DNA of 64,000 bases from Paenibacillus radicis (ex Xue et al. 2023) (lineage in GTDB: Bacteria > Bacillota > Bacilli > Paenibacillales > NBRC-103111), in NCBI RefSeq assembly GCF_024722015.1, contig NZ_JANQBD010000012.1, positions 124,001-188,000 of the forward strand. Reading direction: 5' to 3'. Under the pieces are notes generated by a model. That model ran no database searches and was not told the DNA's origin. It worked only from the letters and a program-made list of their open reading frames with translations. The number at the start of each line of letters is the position of its first letter. Within the stretch, counting starts at the first letter, position 1. Below, piece after piece: positions 1 to 9,002 of the stretch. The translations under genes and the position numbers were made by a program.

Positions 1-1808
1 ACAGTGTCAATCCCTCCCGCAATTCTCATCTCCACACAGGTTCCTTCGTTTATACGGCTCCATATGTTCATACTGAATTTTTCCCGGTAATACATCTGTA
101 ATCTCAACCGTACATTGACCAGCCCGATATGCTCGTTCGGATCAAGGAAATTCGGCTCATCCTCCTGGAGCTGTGCGTGAATTTCACGCAGTCGGTACTC
201 ATCGATTCCAATCCCGTTATCCTCAAAACGAAATACGATATCTCCGCCTTCATTTCTTACAGCTATGGAGATTTCCCCGATTCCCTCCCTTCCTTGAAAA
301 GCATGGGTTACAGAGTTTTCCACAATGGGCTGACAGATTAATTTCAATATCTTGTTAGGAAGCAGCTCAGGATCGACATGTACACGCACAGTAAACTTAT
401 TCGGAAAACGAACCTGTACAATGCTCAGATAAGCATTCAAATGATCGATTTCTTCTTCCATCGTCGTTATGGAGGAGCCGCTAATACTATATTTGAACAT
501 ATGCGACAGCGCCTGACTGACGGAGACGATATCATCAACGTCATAGACCTCTGCGATGCAAACAATAACGTTTAACGTATTGTAAAGAAAATGCGGATTG
601 ATTTGAGCTTGCAGCGCCTTCATTTCAGAATTTTTGCGAAGCAGCTGATGTCTGTATTCCCGCACTTCGGCCATATAGACTTCATCCTTCATCCGATTCA
701 ACTCAGCAACCATACGGTTGAACTGATTGCTAAGCCGTCCAATCTCATCATGGCTTCTCAAGGTTAGAGAAACATTGAAATCACCTTTCTCCACCACCCT
801 CATGTTCTGCTCCAAATCCTTTAACGGACGAGTGATCATTCGACTAAGTGCGGTAGAAAGAATAAAGATTACAATGATTGCAGCCAAGCCTACGAGCACG
901 ATCCCCACGCGAATGCTTTGCATTTCCGTAGCTAGCTCGCTGAACGGGACGACACCGACTATTTTCCAGCCTGTTTGAGAGGAGGTGTAAAATCCAACGA
1001 GCATCATCTGTCCATCGATCTTCATCTGGAAATGACCCGATGTTTTCCCTTGGAAAAATTGCAGCCGATTGTCTTCCTGCAGCCAGGATAGCGATTGCTC
1101 CGTTGGTATAACGTACCTTCCGTCTTCTGTCATCATAAAAACATACCCTGTGCTTCCCAACTGGATCGTTTCGCTCATCTCGCGAATGATCTTTGGAGAA
1201 AAGTCAAACAGCAGTGTCCCTTTGGTACGAAACTCGCGATTATCCATCAGCCTTGCGGAGAACGTTACGACCGGTTCATCTTTTAAATAAGTTTGAGGAT
1301 GTACAGGATTCAGGTGAAACAATTCCTTTTGTTTGATTTGCCAATACCAGTCATCCTGCTCGAACGAATAATTCCGTTTGGCCACTTCCCCCGCTCCGTT
1401 ATATACGAGTAAACCTGAGTCGGTGATAAGAAAAATTCCTTTCAAATGACTTCTTAAATTACCGATATTATCAAATAAGTCTCTGGTGCTGCGGATAGAG
1501 TAAACGAGCGCTGGCTCCGTGGGATCCTGCGAGTCGTGAAGAATGGTTTGTACATCGGGATCGAAACGCACAATGTTACCAACTCTTTCCATTTCCTGTA
1601 CGAAGGAGTCTAATCGTTCTCCTACCTGTTTGGCGATTTCTACTGTATATTTACTCAGCTCTACTTCAAATGCTTTCGTAGAATCACGGTAAAAAATAAG
1701 CGCAAAAAACAGAATCGGTAATAGCCCGATCAGGAAAAAGACGATCAACAGCTTGTTCTTCATGTTCATGTTGCGAAATAGTCCGGTTATGCCATTGTGC
1801 GTATTCAT
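1..1808 (-). CDS. YesM-family sensor histidine kinase, 3' end cut by window
   Basis: Membrane sensor kinase that would phosphorylate an AraC-type (YesN-like) response regulator to switch on a sugar importer operon. About 602 codons are visible from ATG 1808 (SD GGGGGAAG), and no stop is reached before base 1, although the C-terminus is probably only a few residues away. A transmembrane helix near residues 17-36 is followed by a Cache-like extracellular domain, a second helix around residue 280, a HAMP region, the His-kinase motif NPHFLYNTL (phospho-acceptor His) and the ATP-binding motif EDNGIGI. It is the last visible gene of the unit begun by the two permeases upstream, 19 bases after the nearer one. 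The partner regulator is expected just outside the window. The family call is firm; the ligand is unknown. Confidence 0.93.
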   Translation of the reverse strand, partial: MNTHNGITGLFRNMNMKNKLLIVFFLIGLLPILFFALIFYRDSTKAFEVELSKYTVEIAKQVGERLDSFVQEMERVGNIVRFDPDVQTILHDSQDPTEPALVYSIRSTRDLFDNIGNLRSHLKGIFLITDSGLLVYNGAGEVAKRNYSFEQDDWYWQIKQKELFHLNPVHPQTYLKDEPVVTFSARLMDNREFRTKGTLLFDFSPKIIREMSETIQLGSTGYVFMMTEDGRYVIPTEQSLSWLQEDNRLQFFQGKTSGHFQMKIDGQMMLVGFYTSSQTGWKIVGVVPFSELATEMQSIRVGIVLVGLAAIIVIFILSTALSRMITRPLKDLEQNMRVVEKGDFNVSLTLRSHDEIGRLSNQFNRMVAELNRMKDEVYMAEVREYRHQLLRKNSEMKALQAQINPHFLYNTLNVIVCIAEVYDVDDIVSVSQALSHMFKYSISGSSITTMEEEIDHLNAYLSIVQVRFPNKFTVRVHVDPELLPNKILKLICQPIVENSVTHAFQGREGIGEISIAVRNEGGDIVFRFEDNGIGIDEYRLREIHAQLQEDEPNFLDPNEHIGLVNVRLRLQMYYREKFSMNIWSRINEGTCVEMRIAGGIDT

Positions 1809-1827
1809 TAATTTCTTCCCCCAACGT

Positions 1828-2670
1828 TTAGCCTTTCACAGAGCCAGCAACCCCTTCCACGAAATAACGCTGAAAGGCAATGAAAATAGCGATGATTGGT
1901 AGTAGAGAGATACTGGCGGCAGCCGCCATCCCTGTCCAGTCTACACTATGTTCGCCTACAAATTGGTACATTCCGACACCGAGTGTACGCAGCTCTGGTT
2001 TACTTAATGTGAATATGAGCGGTAACAAAAATGAATTCCAGGACCACATAAATTGCAAAATGCAGGTCGTTGCCAAAATCGGCTTCGAGAGCGGCATCAT
2101 AATTTGCACGAACGTACGGATAAATCCGCTGCCGTCCATCTCCGCAGCCTCTTCCAGCTCCTTAGGTATTCCACTAAAATGGGCGGTGAACAACAGGATG
2201 AACAATACATGAGCTCCCCCAACCTCCGCCAAAATAACGCCGGCAAGGGTGTTGTTAAGACCCAATGTGTTTATAAGAAAATATATAGGGATAATTGTAT
2301 ACCCTTTTGGCATAAATAGGGTAGCTGTTATTACGGACATAAACAACATTCTGCCCGGAAACCGGTAGCGGCCTAAGACATAACCGGTCATAGCGCACAC
2401 CGCTACAACAATCGCTACAACGAACACGGAAACAAGGACCGTATTGACAAAATACGTGGAAAAATTAGCGGTTTCCCAAGCCCGCGCATAATTGGCAAAT
2501 TGAAATTTCTCCGGAAGAAAGCTGTAGCCCTTCGATATGTATTCCGAATTCGTCTTGAATGAAGAGGAAATCATCCAAACAAACGGATAGATCCATATAA
2601 TTCCGAAAGCTATTAATACCAGATGAACGCTCCAACGTGCTATATTTTTGACCTGTCTGGATAATACCAT
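1828..2670 (-). CDS. Carbohydrate ABC transporter permease (MalG/YesQ type, CUT1)
   Basis: Inner-membrane subunit of a binding-protein-dependent sugar importer. The 280-residue protein has six hydrophobic segments and the cytoplasmic EAA loop EEAAEMDGSG...MPLSKP that docks on the ATPase. It ends in the EGVAGSVKG tail typical of MalG-like permeases. ATG 2670 is preceded by GGAGG at spacing 8. It lies 13 bases after its partner permease (2684-3622) and just before the YesM kinase, so all three are probably one transcript. The matching lipoprotein is probably the 5306-6811 gene, since both units share a promoter architecture. No ATPase gene is nearby. Confidence 0.93.
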   Translation of the reverse strand: MVLSRQVKNIARWSVHLVLIAFGIIWIYPFVWMISSSFKTNSEYISKGYSFLPEKFQFANYARAWETANFSTYFVNTVLVSVFVVAIVVAVCAMTGYVLGRYRFPGRMLFMSVITATLFMPKGYTIIPIYFLINTLGLNNTLAGVILAEVGGAHVLFILLFTAHFSGIPKELEEAAEMDGSGFIRTFVQIMMPLSKPILATTCILQFMWSWNSFLLPLIFTLSKPELRTLGVGMYQFVGEHSVDWTGMAAAASISLLPIIAIFIAFQRYFVEGVAGSVKG

Positions 2671-2683
2671 TTTGTAGTCCTCC

Positions 2684-3622
2684 CTAATGCGAAGATTGTT
2701 TGCCGCCTGTTTTTTTGACCACGATCCCCAATATCAAGGATACGAACAGGATCGCGAAGCCGTATACAACACCCGCAGCAGATGCAAATCCTGCTCTTGG
2801 CATGCCTCCGCCCTCGAAAGCATAACGGTAAATGTACAAGTCAACCATATCCGTGTGAAAGGCAGGTCCTCCGTTCGTCATTGATTTCACAAGATCGAAG
2901 ACATGCAGGGCATTAACCGAGGATAGCAGCAAAATTACGCTGCCCACAGGCAGCAGCAGTGGAAACATAACATAACGGAAGGTTTGCAGCCAGTTGGCTC
3001 CGTCAACTTTGGCCGCCTCGAATAGCTCTTTCGGAAGTGATTGGAGGGCAGCCAACCAATATACCATCTTCATTCCAAACGTTTTCCATATCCCCACCAA
3101 TATTATAATCATCATAGCTGTATCCATTGAGCCTAACCAATCAACGGGCTTATCCAATATGCCCACTGCAAGCAGCATTTCATTAATAAGTCCCTTATAA
3201 GCGCCGAATATAAATCGCATAACGATCCCGATAACCGCTGTCGTCGTCACGACCGGCAGGAAATAAATGGTCCTGTATACGGTTGCCCCCTTTAGCCAGG
3301 ATGAATTCAAAAGAATCGCTATTAGAAGTGCCAGCGGTACCTGAACCAGCACAACGAAAAACATGAAGATAAAGCTGTTCTTGAATGCATTCCAAAAAAA
3401 TGGATCGGAGATCGTTTCTGCGTAGTTTTCAAGTCCAATGAAGTTGCTCAGTGAACCATACCCGCTCCAATTAAAAAAGCTGTACACATAACTCATAATG
3501 ATCGGATAAATGGTGAAAGCGAGAAAAAGCGCCAACTGCGGTAAAATAAAAATATAGCAATAGATAAGTTTTTTTCTACGATTTTTGCTTATTTTCCCGG
3601 CATTTGGTTTGTTTCCTTTCAT
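2684..3622 (-). CDS. Carbohydrate ABC transporter permease (MalF/YesP type, CUT1)
   Basis: Partner permease of the 1828-2670 protein. It is about 312 residues long, with a basic N-terminus, a first helix in LIYCYIFILPQLALFLAFTI, five further helices and the EAA loop FEAAKVDGANWLQTF. I prefer the ATG at 3622 because it lies 8 bases after GGAGG; the ATG at 3628 is only two bases from the same Shine-Dalgarno. It is the first gene of its transcript, behind a promoter that carries a cre-like site. The substrate is inferred only from context (a sulfated glycan module). Confidence 0.92.
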   Translation of the reverse strand: MKGNKPNAGKISKNRRKKLIYCYIFILPQLALFLAFTIYPIIMSYVYSFFNWSGYGSLSNFIGLENYAETISDPFFWNAFKNSFIFMFFVVLVQVPLALLIAILLNSSWLKGATVYRTIYFLPVVTTTAVIGIVMRFIFGAYKGLINEMLLAVGILDKPVDWLGSMDTAMMIIILVGIWKTFGMKMVYWLAALQSLPKELFEAAKVDGANWLQTFRYVMFPLLLPVGSVILLLSSVNALHVFDLVKSMTNGGPAFHTDMVDLYIYRYAFEGGGMPRAGFASAAGVVYGFAILFVSLILGIVVKKTGGKQSSH

Positions 3623-3629
3623 GTGCATC

Positions 3630-3714
3630 CCCTCCTGATTATATCTTTATTGTAACCGCTGTCAGCTGTATGTTTAAGGCAGTCTCTCTTTACATGGAGG
3701 GGGTTTATTTTTAC
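3630..3714 (-). promoter_or_regulatory. Promoter with cre-like site and 12-nt conserved upstream block
   Basis: Reading the minus strand, CTGACA and TATAAT are separated by 16 bases, giving a good sigma-A promoter just upstream of the permease. TGTAACCGCTGTCA at 3651-3664 (plus strand) fits the CcpA cre consensus TGWAANCGNTNWCA and overlaps the -35/spacer. Further upstream, CTCTCTTTACAT (3684-3695) followed by GGGG and TATTTTT recurs almost identically before the 6811 gene. That block could bind a YesN-like activator, but this is inference. Confidence 0.6.
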
Positions 3715-3771
3715 TTTTCTAAACGCAATTAAAAGCAATTCTTTGCAGCCGGCTAAAAGCAAGCTGAAATA

Positions 3772-3803
3772 AAGAGGCAGTCCTACTGGTAGCGACTGCC
3801 TTA
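3772..3803 (-). terminator. Terminator-like hairpin after the sulfatase
   Basis: GGCAGTC (3776-3782) and GACTGCC (3794-3800) form a perfect 7-bp stem with an 11-base loop. On the minus strand it is followed by TCTTTATTTC, a modest U-tract. It lies 11 bases beyond the sulfatase stop and separates the binding protein/sulfatase unit from the permease unit. Confidence 0.6.
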
Positions 3804-3813
3804 TTGGGTACAG

Positions 3814-5280
3814 CTATTTAATCATTTTATATTCCGGATGCGGAACTTTAAACTTCTTATCTACATAACCGCTCGAAGCCGGATCCCCTACATTAAAGGA
3901 TTCCAGACCCAGCTCCTGTTTGATTTTAGCTTGAAAAGCCTTGGCTCTTTCCTCCGTCTCCTCGGGATCACATACGCTTCTCAACCTTTTTTCACCTTCC
4001 ATCAGCACATCCTGAATAAATGGGGAAGACTCGAGGTCAGCTGCCAGATCCTTCATTTCTTCCGGGTCCTGCTCAAGATCGAACAGCTGCGCTTGAACTC
4101 CGCCTGTGAAATAGATATATTTCCATTTGCTCCAACGGATCATATACATTCCAACCGGCATACCATGTGCATGGTACTCACTAAACACAAAGTCGTTGCG
4201 GGATTCATCTGTTTCTCCGCCTGCCAGCTTTAACAGCGACCTGCCCGGTACATCTTCAGGAAGCGGGATGCTGAGCGCATCACAAACTGTAGGAAAGATG
4301 TCCACCAGAGACACCGGATGATCTACCCGGTTCCCTTGCCTTACATTCGGGCCTTTAACGATTAACGGTACATTCGAGGTTTCCTGATACATGCTGCACT
4401 TAAACCATAGACCATGCCGTCCGAGCTGCTCCCCATGATCGCTTGTATAAATGATCAGCGTATCATCGTACAGATCTTCTTCCTCCAATGAACGAATGAT
4501 CGTTCCAATATTGTCATCCAACTCATTCGTGAGCGCATAATAGCCTACATGCATACGCCTAATCGTCTCTTCATCCACCACATCCGACCTGAAATAATGC
4601 CGAAGTGCATGAAGCGGTTCGTTCAATTCGGTAAAAGGCCTGTTTAAAGATTCCGGCACATCCTTAATAAGGTTATCGTAGTAATCCCAATAATCTTTTT
4701 TTACATAAAAGGGAAAGTGAGGATGTGAAAAGCCAACATACAAAAACCATGGTTTCTCCGGATTCGACTTCTGTTTCTTCGAGCGCTGCTTCAACCACTG
4801 AACCGTTTCTTCCAGAGCAAGCTGATCGTTGCTAAGCCCTTCGCGGATTCCGATGCGTTGGTATCTTTCCTCTACCAGGGGCTTCGCCTCTCCGGTTTCC
4901 CGGAAATAAGCTCCTACATCAATACGATTGCGATGTCCCGGCCGACTAGCTTCAAGGCCGTCATAACGACCATCCGGATGGAGATCTAATTTCCCGATAC
5001 TATGCATCGTTTGCCCGTGCTCCGCAAGATGCTGGGACATCCCTTTGATTTGTCCGTCATAAGGAGTCGCGTTGTCCCATGTGCCCAGCTCATTAACATA
5101 ACGTCCTGTAAAAAAGCTCGCCCTTGCCGGAGTGCATACAGGACAATTGGTGTAGGATTGTGTAAATAGAGTCCCTTCCTTGGCCAAGCGATCAAGTGTT
5201 GCGGTTCTCGCTACTTGATGTCCGGAGCAACCCATCACGTTATTTGAATGTTCATCGGACATGATTACCAGTACATTCAT
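3814..5280 (-). CDS. Type I sulfatase, Cys-type (S1 family)
   Basis: Hydrolyses sulfate esters using a formylglycine made from the active-site Cys. The 488-residue protein begins MNVLVIMSDEHSNN with the metal-binding Asp9/Glu10. The maturation motif C49-T-P-A-R53 lies in CTPARASFFTGR, and a second metal site is in YTSDHGEQLGRHG. There is no signal peptide, so it should act in the cytoplasm on imported sulfated oligosaccharides. The start is an ATG 25 bases after the binding protein gene, in the same transcript, and a terminator follows. It is one of three clearly different sulfatases in the window, each paired with an importer. No maturase (anSME/FGE) is in the window. The subfamily, and so the sulfate position it cleaves, cannot be assigned by eye. 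Confidence 0.92.
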   Translation of the reverse strand: MNVLVIMSDEHSNNVMGCSGHQVARTATLDRLAKEGTLFTQSYTNCPVCTPARASFFTGRYVNELGTWDNATPYDGQIKGMSQHLAEHGQTMHSIGKLDLHPDGRYDGLEASRPGHRNRIDVGAYFRETGEAKPLVEERYQRIGIREGLSNDQLALEETVQWLKQRSKKQKSNPEKPWFLYVGFSHPHFPFYVKKDYWDYYDNLIKDVPESLNRPFTELNEPLHALRHYFRSDVVDEETIRRMHVGYYALTNELDDNIGTIIRSLEEEDLYDDTLIIYTSDHGEQLGRHGLWFKCSMYQETSNVPLIVKGPNVRQGNRVDHPVSLVDIFPTVCDALSIPLPEDVPGRSLLKLAGGETDESRNDFVFSEYHAHGMPVGMYMIRWSKWKYIYFTGGVQAQLFDLEQDPEEMKDLAADLESSPFIQDVLMEGEKRLRSVCDPEETEERAKAFQAKIKQELGLESFNVGDPASSGYVDKKFKVPHPEYKMIK

Positions 5281-5305
5281 CTATTGAACCCTCTTTCGAA
5301 GTGAA

Positions 5306-6811
5306 CTATTTTAACGCCTTGTACAAATCATCCGTATAATCCTTGGCTGGGTCCCAATTCGGGAAAGTAAAATCGTTCAGGCTGACATTCGCACCACTCT
5401 TGTTCACCTTGTCGATAGCCGCCTGTAAACCTGCATTTAGTTTGTTGTTATAGTCCTTTAGTGTCGTCTCGACGTTGCCTTTATCCTCCATCAAGAGCAT
5501 GATCAGCAAGTCACCGAAAATCGGTTTTACTTTGGACTGCCGCATTTCACCCAATTCGGCAATAACCGTAGCCGTGTTCGGATTCCGTTTTGTCGTACTC
5601 GGGCCGAGTCTCATCGTTGAGGCATGAAGGTTATAAAAGGTGTTGAACTCAGGATACGGATACAGCGACTTATCTTTATTTAGTTCATCAATTGGCGTCA
5701 TGCTTACGCCGCTTTGAAGGGTGCTCTTAAAAAATTCCTTCGAAGCAAAAGCTTCGTCAATAAACTTTCCGGCAATTTCCGGATGCTTGGAGTGAGCCGA
5801 AATCATATACCCTGCACGGCTTGCAAGTGTATATCCATAGAAAGTTTCCTTACCATCCTGCTGTGGAACGGGCGCCATATCGAATTCGGCTTTCGGCACG
5901 TCTCTTTTTACTTGCCACATCCGGTACCGTGCATCAATGAAGAAGGCTGCCTTATTTTCCCCGAAAAAGACAGTGGCTTCGGCCGCCTTAAGCGAATACG
6001 AGGAAGGTAGTATCGATCCGTCCTTTTTCATCGTTTGAAGAAGCTTTACAGCATCAATCCATTCCTTCGAATCGAAAATGTATTTACCCGTTTTTAAATT
6101 AAAGCCCGGAATATCTCCATGAGTGGGAATCGAGCCTGCTGTCAATCCCATCACAGTCTGATCAAGAGGAGTCGTTTCTCCGCCTGCAAAAATAAGGCCG
6201 TAAACATCGCCTTTTCCCTTCTGTGAAACTACCTTCGACATCTCTCTCAATTCATCCCATGTTTTGGGCGGCTTGTTGGGATCCAGTCCTGCATCTTTCA
6301 TGACCGTTTTGTTGTAATAAAGCATTGCACGGAGATTTTGTCCTCCAAGCGGCCAGCTGTATGTTTTCCCGTCGAACACATTAACTCCATCTTCAAAGGA
6401 CCCTTGCGTAAACCGGTCTTTAAATCCTTTGGACACATACTCGTCCATAGGCTTGGCCCAACCATTCTTAACGATTTGCCGCAAGTCCATGCCTTGTGGT
6501 GTTAAGAAAATATCAGGTAAATCATTGCCAGCAATTGCGGCTTGAATAGCTGTGCTATACTGCGAGCTTGGCATATACTGGACTACTACATTGATTTGAC
6601 CTTTATTTTTCTCGTTAAAATCCTTGACGACCTTCATTCCTGGACTATCGTCACCTTTGAAAAAATCGCTGAACCCTGCTACCTTAATGGTGACTTCTTC
6701 CTTCTTAGCTGATGTTTGAGACTTGTCCCCTCCCCCAGACGTGCTGCATCCAGACAAAGCAACGGCAAATATCAAAAGCATCATTGCCACGATCATTGAT
6801 AAACGCTTCAA
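5306..6811 (-). CDS. Sugar-binding lipoprotein of CUT1 importer
   Basis: Extracellular solute-binding protein (family 1) that delivers an oligosaccharide to the permease pair. The 501-residue protein has a lipoprotein signal, MKRLSMIVAM then LSGC with lipidated Cys22, followed by a Ser/Gly/Lys-rich tether. The start codon is TTG (6811), 7 bases after GGGGG; no upstream ATG has a better site. It heads the unit with the downstream sulfatase, while its likely permeases lie in the next unit under a look-alike promoter. Family assignment is clear; ligand unknown. Confidence 0.92.
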   Translation of the reverse strand: MKRLSMIVAMMLLIFAVALSGCSTSGGGDKSQTSAKKEEVTIKVAGFSDFFKGDDSPGMKVVKDFNEKNKGQINVVVQYMPSSQYSTAIQAAIAGNDLPDIFLTPQGMDLRQIVKNGWAKPMDEYVSKGFKDRFTQGSFEDGVNVFDGKTYSWPLGGQNLRAMLYYNKTVMKDAGLDPNKPPKTWDELREMSKVVSQKGKGDVYGLIFAGGETTPLDQTVMGLTAGSIPTHGDIPGFNLKTGKYIFDSKEWIDAVKLLQTMKKDGSILPSSYSLKAAEATVFFGENKAAFFIDARYRMWQVKRDVPKAEFDMAPVPQQDGKETFYGYTLASRAGYMISAHSKHPEIAGKFIDEAFASKEFFKSTLQSGVSMTPIDELNKDKSLYPYPEFNTFYNLHASTMRLGPSTTKRNPNTATVIAELGEMRQSKVKPIFGDLLIMLLMEDKGNVETTLKDYNNKLNAGLQAAIDKVNKSGANVSLNDFTFPNWDPAKDYTDDLYKALK

Positions 6812-6831
6812 GATGATTCCCCCTTAAGTTT

Positions 6832-6985
6832 GATTCAATATACCCGCATTATCTATTGTAATCGCTAACAAATCATACAAAAAGAAGGCTCTCTTTACAT
6901 CATGGGGTCTATTTTTTACGTATTCAACATTTCTTGTCCAAATCTTAAGGGGTCTAAATTACCATCTTTGATATGAATTTGTCAA
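6832..6985 (-). promoter_or_regulatory. Promoter region with cre site, upstream of binding protein/sulfatase unit
   Basis: TGTAATCGCTAACA at 6857-6870 matches the cre consensus TGWAANCGNTNWCA at every defined base, suggesting carbon catabolite control by CcpA. CTCTCTTTACAT at 6889-6900 is identical to 3684-3695 and sits 32 bases from the cre start, against 33 in the other promoter. It is also followed by GGGG and a TATTTTT-like run. A possible sigma-A promoter, TTGACA (6985-6980) with 18 bases to TAATTT (6961-6956), lies further upstream, which would make the cre a roadblock. The true start site cannot be fixed by eye. Confidence 0.5.
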
Positions 6986-6989
6986 TGTT

Positions 6990-7979
6990 TCATGGGTTGC
7001 TTAAAAATACAGGTCGGCCCAGCCTCGAAGATTCATATGCGGCAAAGGAGATTACCGCTGAACGCAAGCCGTCCTCTCCTGTAATCGGTACAGGTATTCC
7101 CGATCTGATACTACGAACAAAGTCTCCAACGATGAGACTATTTAAATTATCGCCCCAGTCGCTCCATTCGGCGTTGCCGCTCAAATTGCTGTACACCTCG
7201 TTGCTTAGCTTCCTGACATCTACATAGATCGTTCCTTTTGTTCCGATAATTTCCAATGTCAAATCCCTTTTCATCGGGAATGCTTTGCCCCTGGACCAGC
7301 TTGTATCCAGAACACCGATAACCCCGTTTTCATATTTAAAATGAATCATCCCCGTATCGTCAATCGGAATATCGTGGAATAATGTATCGGATTCTGCATA
7401 CACCTCAACAACTCTCGATTGCAGAATCCAGTTGAATAAATCCATCACATGGACAGAGTGATCCAGCATAGCTCCGCCGCCGGATAAGTTTCGGTCAACG
7501 AACCACTCCCGACGAGGTAATGCTCCTTTATTGGTGCCTTTCACGGCAATGACAGTACCGATCTCGCCGCTTTCCACCGCATTCTTCGCCCGAATCACCG
7601 CTTGAACATAGCGATTATTAAAAGCGGTCATTAGCTGAACCCCGTTCTTTTTGCATGCTGCTACCATATCTTCCATTTCTGCCACAGTGGTGCCTAATGG
7701 TTTTTCACAAAAAATATGTTTTTTGGCTTTAGCGGCGTCAATAGTCAATCGAGCGTGGCGCACATTCTCCGAACAAATAAATACAGCCCCGATATCGGTT
7801 GCCAACAGCTCCTTATAGTTCTCGAAATAAGGGTATAGCTTATCGAAGGGTTCCACATAGGAACGATTCTCATCTGCGACTCCGGCAATCTCTACTTCCG
7901 GATGATTGGCCAGCGCACGCAGAAAGCCTTCTGCATGCGTATGAGCAAACCCGATCATGCCTACCTTTAATTTAGCCAT
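6990..7979 (-). CDS. Gfo/Idh/MocA oxidoreductase, cassette 1 gene A
   Basis: NAD(P)-dependent sugar or cyclitol oxidoreductase. The 329-residue protein has an N-terminal Rossmann fold (KVGMIGFAHTHAEGF) and the CEKPLG motif with catalytic Lys93. Asp173 and His177 are present in GGGAMLDHSVHVMDL, so all three catalytic residues are kept. The ATG has GGGGAGG upstream and overlaps the 3' end of gene B by 8 bases (ATGGCTAA), implying translational coupling. It is last in a unit of sulfatase, importer and three oxidoreductases. The closest relative by eye is the 18796-19779 protein, not its neighbours. Specific substrate unknown. Confidence 0.9.
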   Translation of the reverse strand: MAKLKVGMIGFAHTHAEGFLRALANHPEVEIAGVADENRSYVEPFDKLYPYFENYKELLATDIGAVFICSENVRHARLTIDAAKAKKHIFCEKPLGTTVAEMEDMVAACKKNGVQLMTAFNNRYVQAVIRAKNAVESGEIGTVIAVKGTNKGALPRREWFVDRNLSGGGAMLDHSVHVMDLFNWILQSRVVEVYAESDTLFHDIPIDDTGMIHFKYENGVIGVLDTSWSRGKAFPMKRDLTLEIIGTKGTIYVDVRKLSNEVYSNLSGNAEWSDWGDNLNSLIVGDFVRSIRSGIPVPITGEDGLRSAVISFAAYESSRLGRPVFLSNP

Positions 7980-8955
7980 GATTCATTCCTCCCCAAGGTA
8001 CAGGCATTCCTGTTAATACCGAACGAGTGGCTGCTTCCGCAATTTGAAGCGCCTGATGCACATCTTTAACAGCAACCTGAGAGTCTGTACCGAGCCTTAT
8101 GCAATCGAGAAAGTGCTCCAATTGATAAAAGTAAGGACTATGAAGCATTGGGCTTTCAGCTGTGATAGTAGTGGCGGAGCCTTGCTGTTTTTTCAGCTCG
8201 AAGCTGTTCGTATTCCTGCTGTCATAACGAATGACACCCTTATTTCCAGCGGCTTCTATTCTGCAGCGATATGGCTCCGGGTCTCCCCAATGAGCGGCCA
8301 GGTTAACAATCCCACCTGTTTCCAACCGCAAAGTGACCACAGCATAATCAATCCCCGATACCGTTCGTTGCATAGCATAAACAGATCTGACTTCACCTAA
8401 AACCCAACGCATCAAGAAGATGTCATGGATTAATCTTTTCTGGATGATCCCTTTGCTTTTACTCTCATCGTTATACCAATTCTCGCAGCCTCTTGGACTT
8501 GGACCCGAATGCTGGATATGTGTGACCCCCACATTGCCAATCGATCCCTTTGCTATTTTATCCTTTAAATTTCTATAATACGGCGAGAATCGTTCGGCAA
8601 CCCCTATAAATATCTTTACGCCCTTCGCGTCCGCCGCCGTCATGATGTCCTCCGCTTCAGCTGTTGTAGCGGCTAAAGGCGCTTCGCATATAACATGCTT
8701 GCCTTGGTTAATAGCCTTTAGAATATATTCCTTTTGCACATAGGTAGGCAGACATACACAAACAATATCCGGTTCGGTGTTCGCCATCATTTCCTCATAA
8801 GATGCATAAGCAATCGATTGGCATAAGCTTGCCAGTTCATTGGCAGCCTCTGCTCGGACGTCACAGACTCCCGTTACTTCAATATTGCCAAGTTCACAAA
8901 GGCTATGCGCGTACTGATTCCCTAGGCTGCCACCGCCTAATAAAGCCACTTTCAT
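7972..8955 (-). CDS. Gfo/Idh/MocA-like protein lacking catalytic Lys and Asp, cassette 1 gene B
   Basis: The 327-residue protein has the two-domain fold of the family and a Rossmann start, KVALLGGGSLGNQ. Where the family has EKP it has E91-A-P93, so the catalytic Lys is missing. In IIQKRLIHDIF the Asp four residues before the conserved His177 is replaced by Lys173. The cofactor domain and His are intact. It may be a pseudo-enzyme, a partner subunit of genes A or C, or an enzyme with different chemistry; the sequence cannot decide. SD GGGGAGG lies 9 bases before ATG 8955. The homologous middle gene of cassette 2 shows the same two losses. Confidence 0.88.
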   Translation of the reverse strand: MKVALLGGGSLGNQYAHSLCELGNIEVTGVCDVRAEAANELASLCQSIAYASYEEMMANTEPDIVCVCLPTYVQKEYILKAINQGKHVICEAPLAATTAEAEDIMTAADAKGVKIFIGVAERFSPYYRNLKDKIAKGSIGNVGVTHIQHSGPSPRGCENWYNDESKSKGIIQKRLIHDIFLMRWVLGEVRSVYAMQRTVSGIDYAVVTLRLETGGIVNLAAHWGDPEPYRCRIEAAGNKGVIRYDSRNTNSFELKKQQGSATTITAESPMLHSPYFYQLEHFLDCIRLGTDSQVAVKDVHQALQIAEAATRSVLTGMPVPWGGMNHG

Positions 8956-9002
8956 CGTCCTATTCCTCCCCTTATATCGCCTTGCGCTGCAGACTTTCCA
9001 TA

